Assembly: GCA_030654205.1 (NCBI GenBank)
Contig: JAURXW010000235.1
Location: 1-5,437, forward strand
From: Bacteriovorax sp.
GTDB taxonomy: Bacteria > Bdellovibrionota > Bacteriovoracia > Bacteriovoracales > Bacteriovoracaceae
Direction: 5' to 3'
Length of the DNA: 5,437 nucleotides
In this document: piece after piece, positions 1 through 5,437 of the stretch
Numbering within the stretch: the stretch's first letter is position 1
Layout of the letters: each line of letters starts with the position of its first letter
Translations under genes and position numbers: made by a program
The notes under the pieces: generated by a model
Told to the model about the DNA's origin: nothing
What the model saw: the letters and a program-made list of their open reading frames with translations, nothing else
The model's database searches: none

Positions 1-20
1 AAATGCTCTTCATCAAAAGC

Positions 21-26
21 AAGGGA
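21..26 (+). promoter_or_regulatory. Ribosome binding site deciding the DUF192 start
   Basis: AAGGGA lies 6 bases before the ATG at 33. It favours that start over the in-frame ATG at 3, which would place the site inside the coding sequence. The promoter is outside the window. Confidence 0.6.
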
Positions 27-32
27 AATATC

Positions 33-548
33 ATGACAACTATAACTCATTCAACTCCAAAGCTCATTAAAAATCTTGTTTTTGCTCTTGCATTGTCTTG
101 CCCTTTGGCATGGGGAAATGAGATTTATCAGATAAAAAATCCGAGTGGAGCTTCTGTTAACCTGAGCCTTGCTCTCACGAAAGAACAACATACACACGGC
201 CTAAGTGGATTAAAAACAAAAGATTTTAAAATAAATGAGGGAATGTTATTTGTGAACACTGAAATGGGGCCTCGACGTTTCTGGATGCCAGATACCTATT
301 TTAACTTAGATATTATTTTCTTAGATAAAGATTTAAAAATTGTAGGCATCGAAAAAAATGTTCCAGCTCACCCTGGTAACTCCGAACCGCCAACAATTTA
401 TAAAACTGAAACCTATAATGCTCAATATGTTCTGGAAACTAAGTCCGGAGCATCTTTTAGTAAAAAACTAAAAATTAATGATCAATTAAAATTTATTGGT
501 TCAAACTCTATTTCGGAAATAGCACTAAGAACTCGTCAGCAGCGATAA
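33..548 (+). CDS. Exported DUF192-family protein
   Basis: This gene encodes a 171-residue protein of the DUF192 family, small beta-rich secreted or periplasmic proteins of unknown biochemical role. The N-terminus is a Sec signal peptide: lysines at 10 and 13, a hydrophobic core around 14-25, and a likely signal peptidase I site after AWG (residue 28). The family core follows in order: the LALTKEQHTHGLSGL stretch (46-60), EGMLFV (69-74), RRFWMPDTYFNLDIIFLD (81-98) and YVLE (132-135), which match the usual T-x-E-x3-GL, GMLF, FWM-x-(N/D)T, LDIxF and YVLE signatures. I chose the ATG at 33 because AAGGG sits 7 bases before it; the in-frame ATG at 3 would put about ten extra residues before the signal peptide, and its upstream region is outside the window. 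The family normally ends near the LKF at 152-154, so the last 15 or so residues are an extension that reads into the opposite-strand division gene. The family assignment is firm; the function is unknown. Confidence 0.88.
   Translation: MTTITHSTPKLIKNLVFALALSCPLAWGNEIYQIKNPSGASVNLSLALTKEQHTHGLSGLKTKDFKINEGMLFVNTEMGPRRFWMPDTYFNLDIIFLDKDLKIVGIEKNVPAHPGNSEPPTIYKTETYNAQYVLETKSGASFSKKLKINDQLKFIGSNSISEIALRTRQQR
508..548. other. Overlap of two convergent coding ends
   Basis: The last 13 codons with the stop of the DUF192 gene (plus strand) and the last 13 codons with the stop of the FtsB-like gene (minus strand) share these 41 bp. The minus-strand reading carries the conserved end of the FtsB family (LGF...FP), so it is the constrained one; the plus-strand reading is a tail beyond the normal DUF192 core. 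No GC-rich hairpin followed by a T-run separates the genes, so their transcripts probably overlap antisense. Confidence 0.85.
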
Positions 549-1308
549 AGCCAAGATTATCTCTAACTAATTTTTTTTGAAATGCGGTATCAGTTTGCAT
601 ACGTTCGATTTCTCGAACCAATTGCATATTTTCTTTTTTAATTCTATCTAATTCAGTCAAACGATCACTATGAAGTGAGCTTTGAGAATAAAAATCACTT
701 ACTCCACCGTGAGCAAATAACAATCTAAGAACCATGACAGCGCAAAATATCCAACACCCTTTAACCAAATATCCCACTAAAGTTGGATCAAATGGTTTTG
801 ATTTCTTACGACTACTAGAAGTAGTGTAACTGATTTGACTAGCAACTTTTTTAGGAGTTCTTTTAACCGGAGTAAACTCGGCTTCATCAGGTCTAGCGAC
901 ACTTCGTCTTGTAACTACGGCCGCTTTTTGATTTGGTATATGAGTTCGCTCTTCTGCACGAGCTCGCCTAGGCGGGGCTTGTTGCACTGGTTCTTCTTGA
1001 ACAGTGGAAGATCCGTATTGTTGCTGCGGTTGTTGTTGTTGTTGATTATCAAAAAAAGAAGCTTGCTGAGTATGTTGTGATTGAGGAGCTTCGGAGGCAG
1101 GTGGATGAGTCCGATTTCTCTCGGCCTGTCTTGCACGATTTTTCTCAATGGCCTTTCTCAATCTTTCATTCGTAATAGTTGAAGTATCTGCTCCATCATT
1201 ACTTGATTGGGTCTGTTGAGTCGTTTGCGGTTGTTCAGTGGGCCCACTAGCTTGAGTGCCATTACGCAAATGTGCTGATTCCTTTGAACGGTCAAATGAA
1301 AATTCCAA
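508..1308 (-). CDS. FtsB/DivIC-like septum formation initiator with long Q-rich extension
   Basis: This gene encodes a 266-residue single-pass membrane protein. The C-terminal third has the FtsB/DivIC plan: a membrane segment at about 177-198, a heptad-like charged helix at about 205-242 (ELDRIKKENMQLVREIERMQ), and the closing family signature LVRDNLGFIAADEFLVLFP (247-265), equivalent to the R-x-x-LG-x5-E-x4-FP end of FtsB proteins. In known bacteria these proteins join FtsL and FtsQ in the divisome and help activate septal wall synthesis, with the coiled coil outside the membrane. Typical members are about 100 residues. Here about 175 residues precede the membrane segment; they are rich in Q, S, T, P and R, look disordered and should be cytoplasmic. 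They include a charged likely helix at 48-66 and a run of five glutamines at 89-93. Translation starts at TTG: AGGA lies 7 bases upstream, an in-frame TAA lies five codons upstream, and no in-frame ATG occurs before residue 192. The 3' end overlaps the convergent DUF192 gene. The family call is firm; the ftsB name itself is inferred. Confidence 0.85.
   Translation of the reverse strand: MEFSFDRSKESAHLRNGTQASGPTEQPQTTQQTQSSNDGADTSTITNERLRKAIEKNRARQAERNRTHPPASEAPQSQHTQQASFFDNQQQQQPQQQYGSSTVQEEPVQQAPPRRARAEERTHIPNQKAAVVTRRSVARPDEAEFTPVKRTPKKVASQISYTTSSSRKKSKPFDPTLVGYLVKGCWIFCAVMVLRLLFAHGGVSDFYSQSSLHSDRLTELDRIKKENMQLVREIERMQTDTAFQKKLVRDNLGFIAADEFLVLFPK
1030..1044 (-). repeat. CAA trinucleotide run coding for five glutamines
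   Basis: Five consecutive CAA codons (TTG x5 on the plus strand) encode Gln89-93 of the FtsB-like protein, followed by a proline and further CAG/CAA codons. A perfect triplet run can gain or lose units by slippage without breaking the frame, so glutamine number may vary between strains. Confidence 0.7.
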
Positions 1309-1310
1309 GC

Positions 1311-1343
1311 AAACATCCTGTCGTTAGAGAAAAAACATCCTGT
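1311..1343 (-). repeat. Duplicated Shine-Dalgarno-like 11-mer before the TTG start
   Basis: The 11-mer ACAGGATGTTT (minus strand) occurs exactly twice, at 1333-1343 and 1311-1321, offset by 22 bp. The proximal copy puts AGGA (1316-1319) 7 bases before the TTG at 1308 and is the likely ribosome binding site. The distal copy lies 29 bases upstream of the start. Each copy contains an ATG that is out of frame with the gene. The repeat fills most of the 46-bp gap after the unknown gene; I see no promoter in that gap, so the two genes are probably cotranscribed. Confidence 0.65.
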
Positions 1344-1354
1344 TTTATTCTATT

Positions 1355-2284
1355 TTAACCGAGCTTTGTTTTGACTTCAATCCAAAACTTTCGAACTAAC
1401 GCAAGTTCATGAAAGTAATAATATAAAGTCCGTCCCACGCCGTTATCTGGAAAATTCTCAAGTTCTGTGAGATTCACACCCTCGAGAAAAATATTCTTAA
1501 AAGAAATAAAACTTAAATGATCTGGTTTTGAAGAGGCTACTGCAAAACTCTTATCATCACAAGAAAATTCACTTATTGGAAATGAACTGCGAAGTAAAGT
1601 TCGTGCCTGGTTCATACGAAGAGCGGCAACAGCTCCATCACCGATTGGTCCTAGTTGAATATATTTATCTGCACGATTAATTCCGTGTGATCGAAAGAAT
1701 ATTTCGAACCGGTCATTACAAAGTTGATCGATATTCATCCACCAACTAAAACCCGGATCGCTTAAATTACAGAGAGCATCTTCTTGATGAGGAAAGCGGC
1801 GATTAATAATTTGTTCTCGGATAGATTCCGCCAGCTCGAAACTTTTGGCTTCAAAAAATTCAACTGATTCAAGTGATCTTGAATCTCCCAATTTGAGAAT
1901 AATTCGCTTAGTAGAATCGCTTTGATCTAGCTCACTAAAAGCTTGTCGAATATTTAAAGCGGAATAACCACGCACGCAAAACGTACTACTGCCATTATCA
2001 ATTTTATAAATAACACCAGGACCTTCAGGAAAAACTCTTGCTTGAGCATTTAGATCTTCTATATTCTCTGAAGTTGTGAAATCAGGCTCACTCTCTTCGG
2101 GAATATCAGAAATCAAACTATCAGCAAGATCGTAGAGATAATCAACATCCATTTCAGTATCATCTAAAAACGAATGCTGTATAACTTCTTTATGAATATT
2201 TGGTGAATTGGCCACGCGCAAGTACTCGGTCAGTGCCAAGGTTTCTTGCAATAGTAAATCTAAACTCAGATCGCTTTGGTTCAT
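1355..2284 (-). CDS. Hypothetical protein, 309 residues, family not recognised
   Basis: I do not recognise a family for this protein. It has no signal peptide and no membrane segment, so it is probably cytoplasmic. The first 80 residues are leucine-rich and strongly acidic (an EMDVDYLYDLADSL-like helix at 44-57, then DIPEESEPD at 60-68) and look like a helical or flexible region. From about 85 onward it looks like a globular domain mixing beta (VIYKIDNGSSTFCVRGYSAL, 91-110; RIILKLGD, 127-134) and helices (EAKSFELAESIREQIINRR, 145-163). Later landmarks are WWMNIDQLCNDRFEIFF (181-197), LGPIGDGAVAALRMNQARTLL (211-231) and an aromatic, basic C-terminus (RTLYYYFHELALVRKFW, 285-301). There are four cysteines (103, 172, 189, 242) without metal-site spacing. 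The ATG has a good AGGA 5 bases upstream, inside a tandem repeat, and a plausible promoter precedes it. The septum initiator gene follows after 46 bp, so a shared transcript and possibly a shared process are inferred. The coding call rests on the long frame, the binding site and compact packing. Confidence 0.8.
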   Translation of the reverse strand: MNQSDLSLDLLLQETLALTEYLRVANSPNIHKEVIQHSFLDDTEMDVDYLYDLADSLISDIPEESEPDFTTSENIEDLNAQARVFPEGPGVIYKIDNGSSTFCVRGYSALNIRQAFSELDQSDSTKRIILKLGDSRSLESVEFFEAKSFELAESIREQIINRRFPHQEDALCNLSDPGFSWWMNIDQLCNDRFEIFFRSHGINRADKYIQLGPIGDGAVAALRMNQARTLLRSSFPISEFSCDDKSFAVASSKPDHLSFISFKNIFLEGVNLTELENFPDNGVGRTLYYYFHELALVRKFWIEVKTKLG

Positions 2285-2286
2285 CT

Positions 2287-2306
2287 AAATCCTATCAAAT
2301 CCTATG
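2287..2306 (-). repeat. Tandem 10-bp repeat containing the ribosome binding site
   Basis: Two adjacent 10-bp units read ATAGGATTT plus one flanking base on the minus strand (AAATCCTATC at 2287-2296 and AAATCCTATG at 2297-2306 on the plus strand). The proximal unit places AGGA (2290-2293) 5 bases before the ATG at 2284, an ideal spacing; the distal AGGA is 15 bases away. The second site could be a standby ribosome site, a regulator target on the mRNA, or a neutral duplication. Confidence 0.6.
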
Positions 2307-2335
2307 AAGGGAGGTGGTGTTTAATCTCAGTAATT

Positions 2336-2365
2336 ATTGTAAAATTAAAATTACTTTCCTGACAA
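2336..2365 (-). promoter_or_regulatory. Predicted sigma70-type promoter for the unknown gene and FtsB-like gene
   Basis: On the minus strand, TTGTCA (2360-2365, five of six matches to TTGACA) is followed after 18 bases by TACAAT (2336-2341, five of six matches to TATAAT). Transcription would start near 2328-2330 and give a leader of about 45 bases before the ATG at 2284. The site lies in the only long minus-strand gap (108 bp), after the yggT-like stop. AT-rich sequence can match by chance, so this remains a prediction, but its placement is right for starting a second transcription unit. Confidence 0.5.
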
Positions 2366-2366
2366 G

Positions 2367-2383
2367 TTTTTCTGATCAAAAAA
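2367..2383 (-). promoter_or_regulatory. A/T-tract palindrome just upstream of the -35
   Basis: A TGATCA palindrome is flanked by T and A tracts (TTTTTTGATCAGAAAAA on the minus strand, one unpaired base). It ends one base before the predicted -35 element. It could act as an UP-like element for RNA polymerase alpha subunits or as a small operator. As a terminator for the yggT-like gene it would be weak, because the stem is almost all A:T and no U-run follows. The role is not determined by the sequence. Confidence 0.25.
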
Positions 2384-2392
2384 GTATTTTAT

Positions 2393-2620
2393 TTACCAAA
2401 GAAACATTAAAAGATTAATGATCAAGATGACAAGAATGGGGGAAAAATCAAACGGTAAATTTGGAGGCAGTACTCTTCGGATAGGATTACAGCTGTAATC
2501 GCATATTTTTTTTAGCTGCCGTCTCCAGTTTTGTCTTTCAAGATCGGGAAAAAAACTAAAAATTGCATCAAAAATTAAAGCGTAAATATAAATTTGTAAA
2601 ATAGTACGAATAATATTCAT
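2393..2620 (-). CDS. YggT-family membrane protein, single unit
   Basis: This gene encodes a 75-residue integral membrane protein of the YggT family. A hydrophobic helix at 3-24 is followed by a basic loop (25-45), then the family signature NPIRRVLPPNLPFDFSP (45-61), which corresponds to the P-x-x-x-R-x-x-P...D-F-SP motif, and a second helix at 60-75 running to the C-terminus. E. coli YggT has about 188 residues with two such units; this one has a single unit, as in many bacteria and plastid relatives (the CCB3/YlmG group). Work on relatives links the family to membrane protein or cytochrome assembly, osmotic tolerance and nucleoid or plastid division, but no biochemical reaction is established. 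The ATG overlaps the stop of the yihY-like gene as ATGA. AGGA lies only 2 bases before the start and a GGGAG further upstream, so translation is probably coupled to the upstream gene. The unusually short tail ends in LMFLW directly after the second helix. Confidence 0.85.
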   Translation of the reverse strand: MNIIRTILQIYIYALIFDAIFSFFPDLERQNWRRQLKKICDYSCNPIRRVLPPNLPFDFSPILVILIINLLMFLW

Positions 2621-3540
2621 GTTCCTAACCCCAACTCCCTTCTTTCTTTATAAATATGACAGACACAAGCTCCATAAAAGAAAAAACACATTAGATAAAA
2701 AAGCCAGATAACCCCCATCACGGTGGTGTACAAATCGCCATAGTTTCTCATTAAACTAGTTCGAACATAATAAATATAGACCCAAAAAATAGACTTACCA
2801 AGAAAGACAGAAAGCGAAAAAGCCATTGCAGCTACAAAGGCTTCATGTAATTGAATTTTCCAGGAGAAAAGCCAACGATAAAGGGCCGTAAAATAAACAA
2901 TTAAAACCGAAATATGCAATATGTTTGAATTTAACCAATATGATTTTCTGAGATTAATTTTTAGAATAAAATTCATCACAGGTCGCAAAAAATCAAAATT
3001 TTCATAGAAGAACTGAGTTAAAGCGTTCGTCTGTAAAAATTTTATAACGTAAATTATAATAGGCGGAAGTATAAAAATTAAACTCAACATAACAAGTGTC
3101 ATACCTATTATTACAAAACCTTTAAGAATTCTCCAAAGAGAAAGTATACCCTTGTCGTCCGTTATAAAAAATATCCCCATCCAAATTGAATTGAGAAATG
3201 TAATTGTTGAAATGGCTAAAAATATAAAATTTAATAATGTAAAATTAGTTCCTGCAAACAAAGGTCCCTTGATTAGAACTTGTAAACGAATTAAAAGCTG
3301 GGGGGCCACTTCTGGAAAAAATTGAGAACCAATTAAAAATAAATAGCGCTGTGTCTTATCTAAATTACCTAAAAAGTAACCAATCCCACGAACCATCAGC
3401 AAGGCAAATGGAACGATTGTGATCAGTGCGTAAAAACTTGCTGAAGACGCAAGAGTTGTTCCTTTTTTATTATAAAAAAGAACACCGGCCCTATATAAAT
3501 TTAAAATACTGACCTTTATAAACTGAATAGATGATTTCAT
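2617..3540 (-). CDS. YihY/BrkB-family inner-membrane protein
   Basis: This gene encodes a 307-residue polytopic membrane protein of the YihY (virulence factor BrkB) family. Six membrane segments are visible at about 32-57, 97-125, 138-168, 205-226, 233-257 and 270-296. Family marks are the first-helix stretch ASSASFYALITIVPFALL (31-48), matching the usual ALAFY-x-L-x3-P, and the C-terminal YGDLYTTVMGVIWLFYLMCF...YGA (267-291), matching the YG-x4-V-x-G-x3-LL-W-x-Y and GA signature. E. coli YihY has about 290 residues, so the length is normal. These proteins were once misnamed ribonuclease BN (the true enzyme is a soluble ElaC-type nuclease); their role is probably transport or envelope-related but is unproven. 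The ATG has only a weak TAGG two bases upstream, so expression may depend on readthrough from polB, which ends 42 bp before. The downstream yggT-like gene overlaps it by 4 bp. The family call is firm; the function is open. Confidence 0.9.
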   Translation of the reverse strand: MKSSIQFIKVSILNLYRAGVLFYNKKGTTLASSASFYALITIVPFALLMVRGIGYFLGNLDKTQRYLFLIGSQFFPEVAPQLLIRLQVLIKGPLFAGTNFTLLNFIFLAISTITFLNSIWMGIFFITDDKGILSLWRILKGFVIIGMTLVMLSLIFILPPIIIYVIKFLQTNALTQFFYENFDFLRPVMNFILKINLRKSYWLNSNILHISVLIVYFTALYRWLFSWKIQLHEAFVAAMAFSLSVFLGKSIFWVYIYYVRTSLMRNYGDLYTTVMGVIWLFYLMCFFFYGACVCHIYKERRELGLGT

Positions 3541-3582
3541 AGCCTAATGCTAGCGGAAAGTTCTTTACTTTAAAACCTAAAA

Positions 3583-5437
3583 CTAAAAAAGTGAAAGTTG
3601 AGGTCCTCGAAACTTTTCAAAGCTTTGTCCAAAAAGTGAAAGTATGCTATCTGCGACGGGTGCTAATTGACGATCTATATAATAGTCATAATCAATATCT
3701 TCATGTGGTAATTCAATTGGAATGGCCCCTCTTAGCGTCATAACATATTGAGGCTTTTTGGTTATAATACCTTTTTTCTCAAATAATATTTTAGCCGCCC
3801 TCGCGTGAGGTGGGATATTTTTGATATATTCTTCAACAGGCTTAGTCAGGCGTTTACTTAAAACCAGTAAATGATCCAATTTTTTAGCTTCGAGATCTTT
3901 AAGCGTTTGATCGATATGAGACTCAAGATTTTCTCCATAAAACACTCTTCGGACTAATTCATATTGAAAATTGCGAGCTAAAATACTCCAATCCGATCTA
4001 ACATATTCCATTCCTGTTAAAACCATTTTTTCTTCTACCTGCCCATTTTGCAGCTTTTTAAGCATAAGCCCGGCATATCTTTTTTTAGCACCATCCCCTG
4101 CGCCACGAGTAGAAGTTAGAATTAATGTTTTGAAAAATTTATCAAACTGAATTTCAAGTTTTGAAGTAACTAAAAAATCATTTTGTAATTTTTCTAACAA
4201 AAAATTATTAATTTGATTTACTAATGATTGTCCTACTTCTTCGTAATTATTTATTGATTTTAGTTCCACAAAAATAGAATCAGTGTCACCATAGAGAACT
4301 CTAAATCCCAAATCTTCAATAAAACTAACAACAGTTTTTAAAAGCCACTGCCCGGTTCCCGTAATCGCCTCTGGTAAATCTTCTTGATAAAAACGACATC
4401 CACTAGATCCCATAACTCCATAAAAACTATTCATTAATATTTTAACCGCTTGGGAAAGATTACTATTATTTTCGACTTTAGCTTTAGCCCTTCGTCCTAA
4501 TAATTCTGTAATTTTCCCAGGCAAAATATGGTGATCTCTTGAAAATTGAAAATTGACTGGGGTTTTAAGTGGATTAATCAATCGCTCTGCACGAGAAAGA
4601 GGATCAATTAGAAAAGTTTCAATAACTGTTGGATATAAACTCTTAAAGTCTAAAACTACAATATTTTCGTGTACTCCGACCATTGGATTTAAAACAAATC
4701 CACCTCCGGCCTGTTTCGAAAATTCGATATCTGCAACATTGGGAGCGACATAGCCAAAATTATGTAATTGAGGTAAATAAAAATGATCAAATGAGGCAGT
4801 TGATCCCCCTACTCTTTCAAGGAGTAAACCTGAAATGAGTGAACGGTTTAAAAGCAAATCTACAAGTTTAGTCTTTTCAAAAATATCGAGAACAAGTTGA
4901 GCATCTTTTAGATTATATTTTGCCAGTGAAATTTTATCTTCTCTAAATCGCCTTTCTATTTCTTCCCATTTATCGTGAACTTCGTCCTCATCAATATCTT
5001 TTCCGATCCCTAATACATCTTTGGCCACATTGTTTAATTTATAACTCTCAAAACTAAAAAAATTGGTTTTTAAGGACCATGGCCCATCAATAATAACTCG
5101 CCCTTCAAGATTTAGATTCCAGTCTCCTCGCGAATTTTGGTACATCTCTAAAGGGCGATTTCCACGTCCTAAAATCAATGGAAATTTGAATTGATTCGCT
5201 TTTTTTTCTAAAAAATGAAAATCAAATCCAATAACATTCCAGCCAGTAAAAATATCAGGATCAAGTCTCTGAGTGGATTCTTGAAAATTTACTAAAATGT
5301 CTCTCTCTGTTTTGCAAAAAAGAACTTCTTTAGTACTAGCTTCGCCACCGAGCATAAAGACTTGATCCTCGCATAAGTTAGCCGATCGAAAAGAATAGGC
5401 TAAAGAATAAAGTCTGCCATCTTTACCAGTTTCTATA
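3583..5437 (-). CDS. polB: DNA polymerase II (family B), N-terminus beyond the window
   Basis: This is a family B DNA polymerase, an E. coli Pol II orthologue: a proofreading enzyme used in translesion synthesis and replication restart. The 617 visible residues correspond to about residue 157 onward of the 783-residue E. coli protein. The frame stays open through the right edge; the internal ATG at 5355 is not the start. Numbering from the first visible codon, it begins with IET, the end of the Exo I motif D-I-E; the leftover base T fits a GAT aspartate codon just outside. Exo II is GWNVIGFD (65-72, Asn67 and Asp72) and Exo III is YNLKD (174-178), so 3'-5' proofreading looks intact. The polymerase motifs are DFKSLYPTVI (263-272, motif A), KILMNSFYGVMG (332-343, motif B) and YGDTDS (382-387, motif C, two catalytic aspartates), with KKRYAG at 451-456. 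The final five residues, QLSLF, are a sliding-clamp binding peptide, where E. coli Pol II ends in QLGLF. No frameshift or missing catalytic residue is seen. The promoter, and any LexA site, lie outside the window. Confidence 0.97.
   Translation of the reverse strand, partial: IETGKDGRLYSLAYSFRSANLCEDQVFMLGGEASTKEVLFCKTERDILVNFQESTQRLDPDIFTGWNVIGFDFHFLEKKANQFKFPLILGRGNRPLEMYQNSRGDWNLNLEGRVIIDGPWSLKTNFFSFESYKLNNVAKDVLGIGKDIDEDEVHDKWEEIERRFREDKISLAKYNLKDAQLVLDIFEKTKLVDLLLNRSLISGLLLERVGGSTASFDHFYLPQLHNFGYVAPNVADIEFSKQAGGGFVLNPMVGVHENIVVLDFKSLYPTVIETFLIDPLSRAERLINPLKTPVNFQFSRDHHILPGKITELLGRRAKAKVENNSNLSQAVKILMNSFYGVMGSSGCRFYQEDLPEAITGTGQWLLKTVVSFIEDLGFRVLYGDTDSIFVELKSINNYEEVGQSLVNQINNFLLEKLQNDFLVTSKLEIQFDKFFKTLILTSTRGAGDGAKKRYAGLMLKKLQNGQVEEKMVLTGMEYVRSDWSILARNFQYELVRRVFYGENLESHIDQTLKDLEAKKLDHLLVLSKRLTKPVEEYIKNIPPHARAAKILFEKKGIITKKPQYVMTLRGAIPIELPHEDIDYDYYIDRQLAPVADSILSLFGQSFEKFRGPQLSLF

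Noticed and set aside
3..32. Longer DUF192 start at the ATG at position 3
   Set aside because: The downstream ATG at 33 has AAGGGA at proper spacing and gives a normal signal peptide; the longer form adds ten residues without visible support.
33..110. Lipoprotein signal (LSC) in the DUF192 protein
   Set aside because: The residues before the cysteine (A-L-S) are not a good lipobox, and a signal peptidase I site (AWG) follows at a normal distance.
455..473. Inverted repeat TTTTAGT...ACTAAAA as a terminator for the FtsB-like gene
   Set aside because: The 7-bp stem is nearly all A:T, lies within DUF192 coding sequence, and no U-run follows it on the minus strand.
571..578. T-run after the DUF192 stop as a terminator
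   Set aside because: No GC-rich hairpin precedes it, and the stretch encodes conserved FtsB-family residues on the other strand.
835..1148. Open frames on the plus strand (835-1080) and in another minus frame (915-1148)
   Set aside because: Both are shadows of the low-complexity glutamine-rich arm of the FtsB-like gene, with composition artefacts such as poly-L and poly-N runs.
1158..1316. 52-codon minus-strand ORF starting at the ATG 8 bases upstream of the TTG
   Set aside because: It has no spaced binding site of its own, resembles no family, and is out of frame with the clear FtsB-like gene.
2308..2319. GGGAGGTGGTG on the plus strand as a ribosome binding site
   Set aside because: No start codon and open frame follow at a suitable distance on the plus strand.
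2617..3540. Ribonuclease BN
   Set aside because: This is an old misannotation of the YihY/BrkB family; the protein is a polytopic membrane protein with no nuclease motifs.
4553..4753. Plus-strand open frame inside polB
   Set aside because: It is antisense to the conserved polymerase motif A region and has no recognisable product or start signal.

Overview
This is an AT-rich bacterial window dominated by one strand. Five genes lie on the minus strand and one short gene at the left end is on the plus strand. In minus-strand (transcription) order they are: the C-terminal four fifths of a family B DNA polymerase (DNA polymerase II, polB, cut by the right edge), a YihY/BrkB-family inner-membrane protein, a one-unit YggT-family membrane protein, an unrecognised soluble 309-residue protein, and an FtsB/DivIC-like septum formation initiator with a very long glutamine-rich N-terminal extension. 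The plus-strand gene encodes an exported DUF192 protein and converges on the divisome gene, with a 41-bp overlap of the coding 3' ends.

Organism: Pol II, FtsB-like and YggT-family proteins together point to a Gram-negative (proteobacterial-type) chromosome. The low GC, the long low-complexity extension on the division protein and the orphan protein recall AT-rich Bdellovibrionota (Bacteriovorax-like). That is an impression from gene style only, and an AT-rich gammaproteobacterium or another lineage is possible.

Layout: 1-548 holds the DUF192 gene. 508-1308 holds the division protein, which starts at TTG. 1355-2284 holds the unknown gene. 2285-2392 is the only substantial intergenic gap on the minus strand and holds a plausible sigma70-type promoter. 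2393-3540 holds the yggT-like and yihY-like genes, overlapping as ATGA. 3583-5437 holds polB. There is no gene-free stretch above 300 bases, and I see no RNA genes, mobile elements or CRISPR.

How the genes relate: polB, the yihY-like gene and the yggT-like gene are close enough to share one transcript, with translational coupling between the last two. The promoter after yggT probably starts a second unit made of the unknown gene and the septum initiator. Both genes of that second unit carry a duplicated Shine-Dalgarno-like sequence just before the start codon, which is the least ordinary regulatory feature here. No convincing GC-rich terminator is visible at either convergent end.
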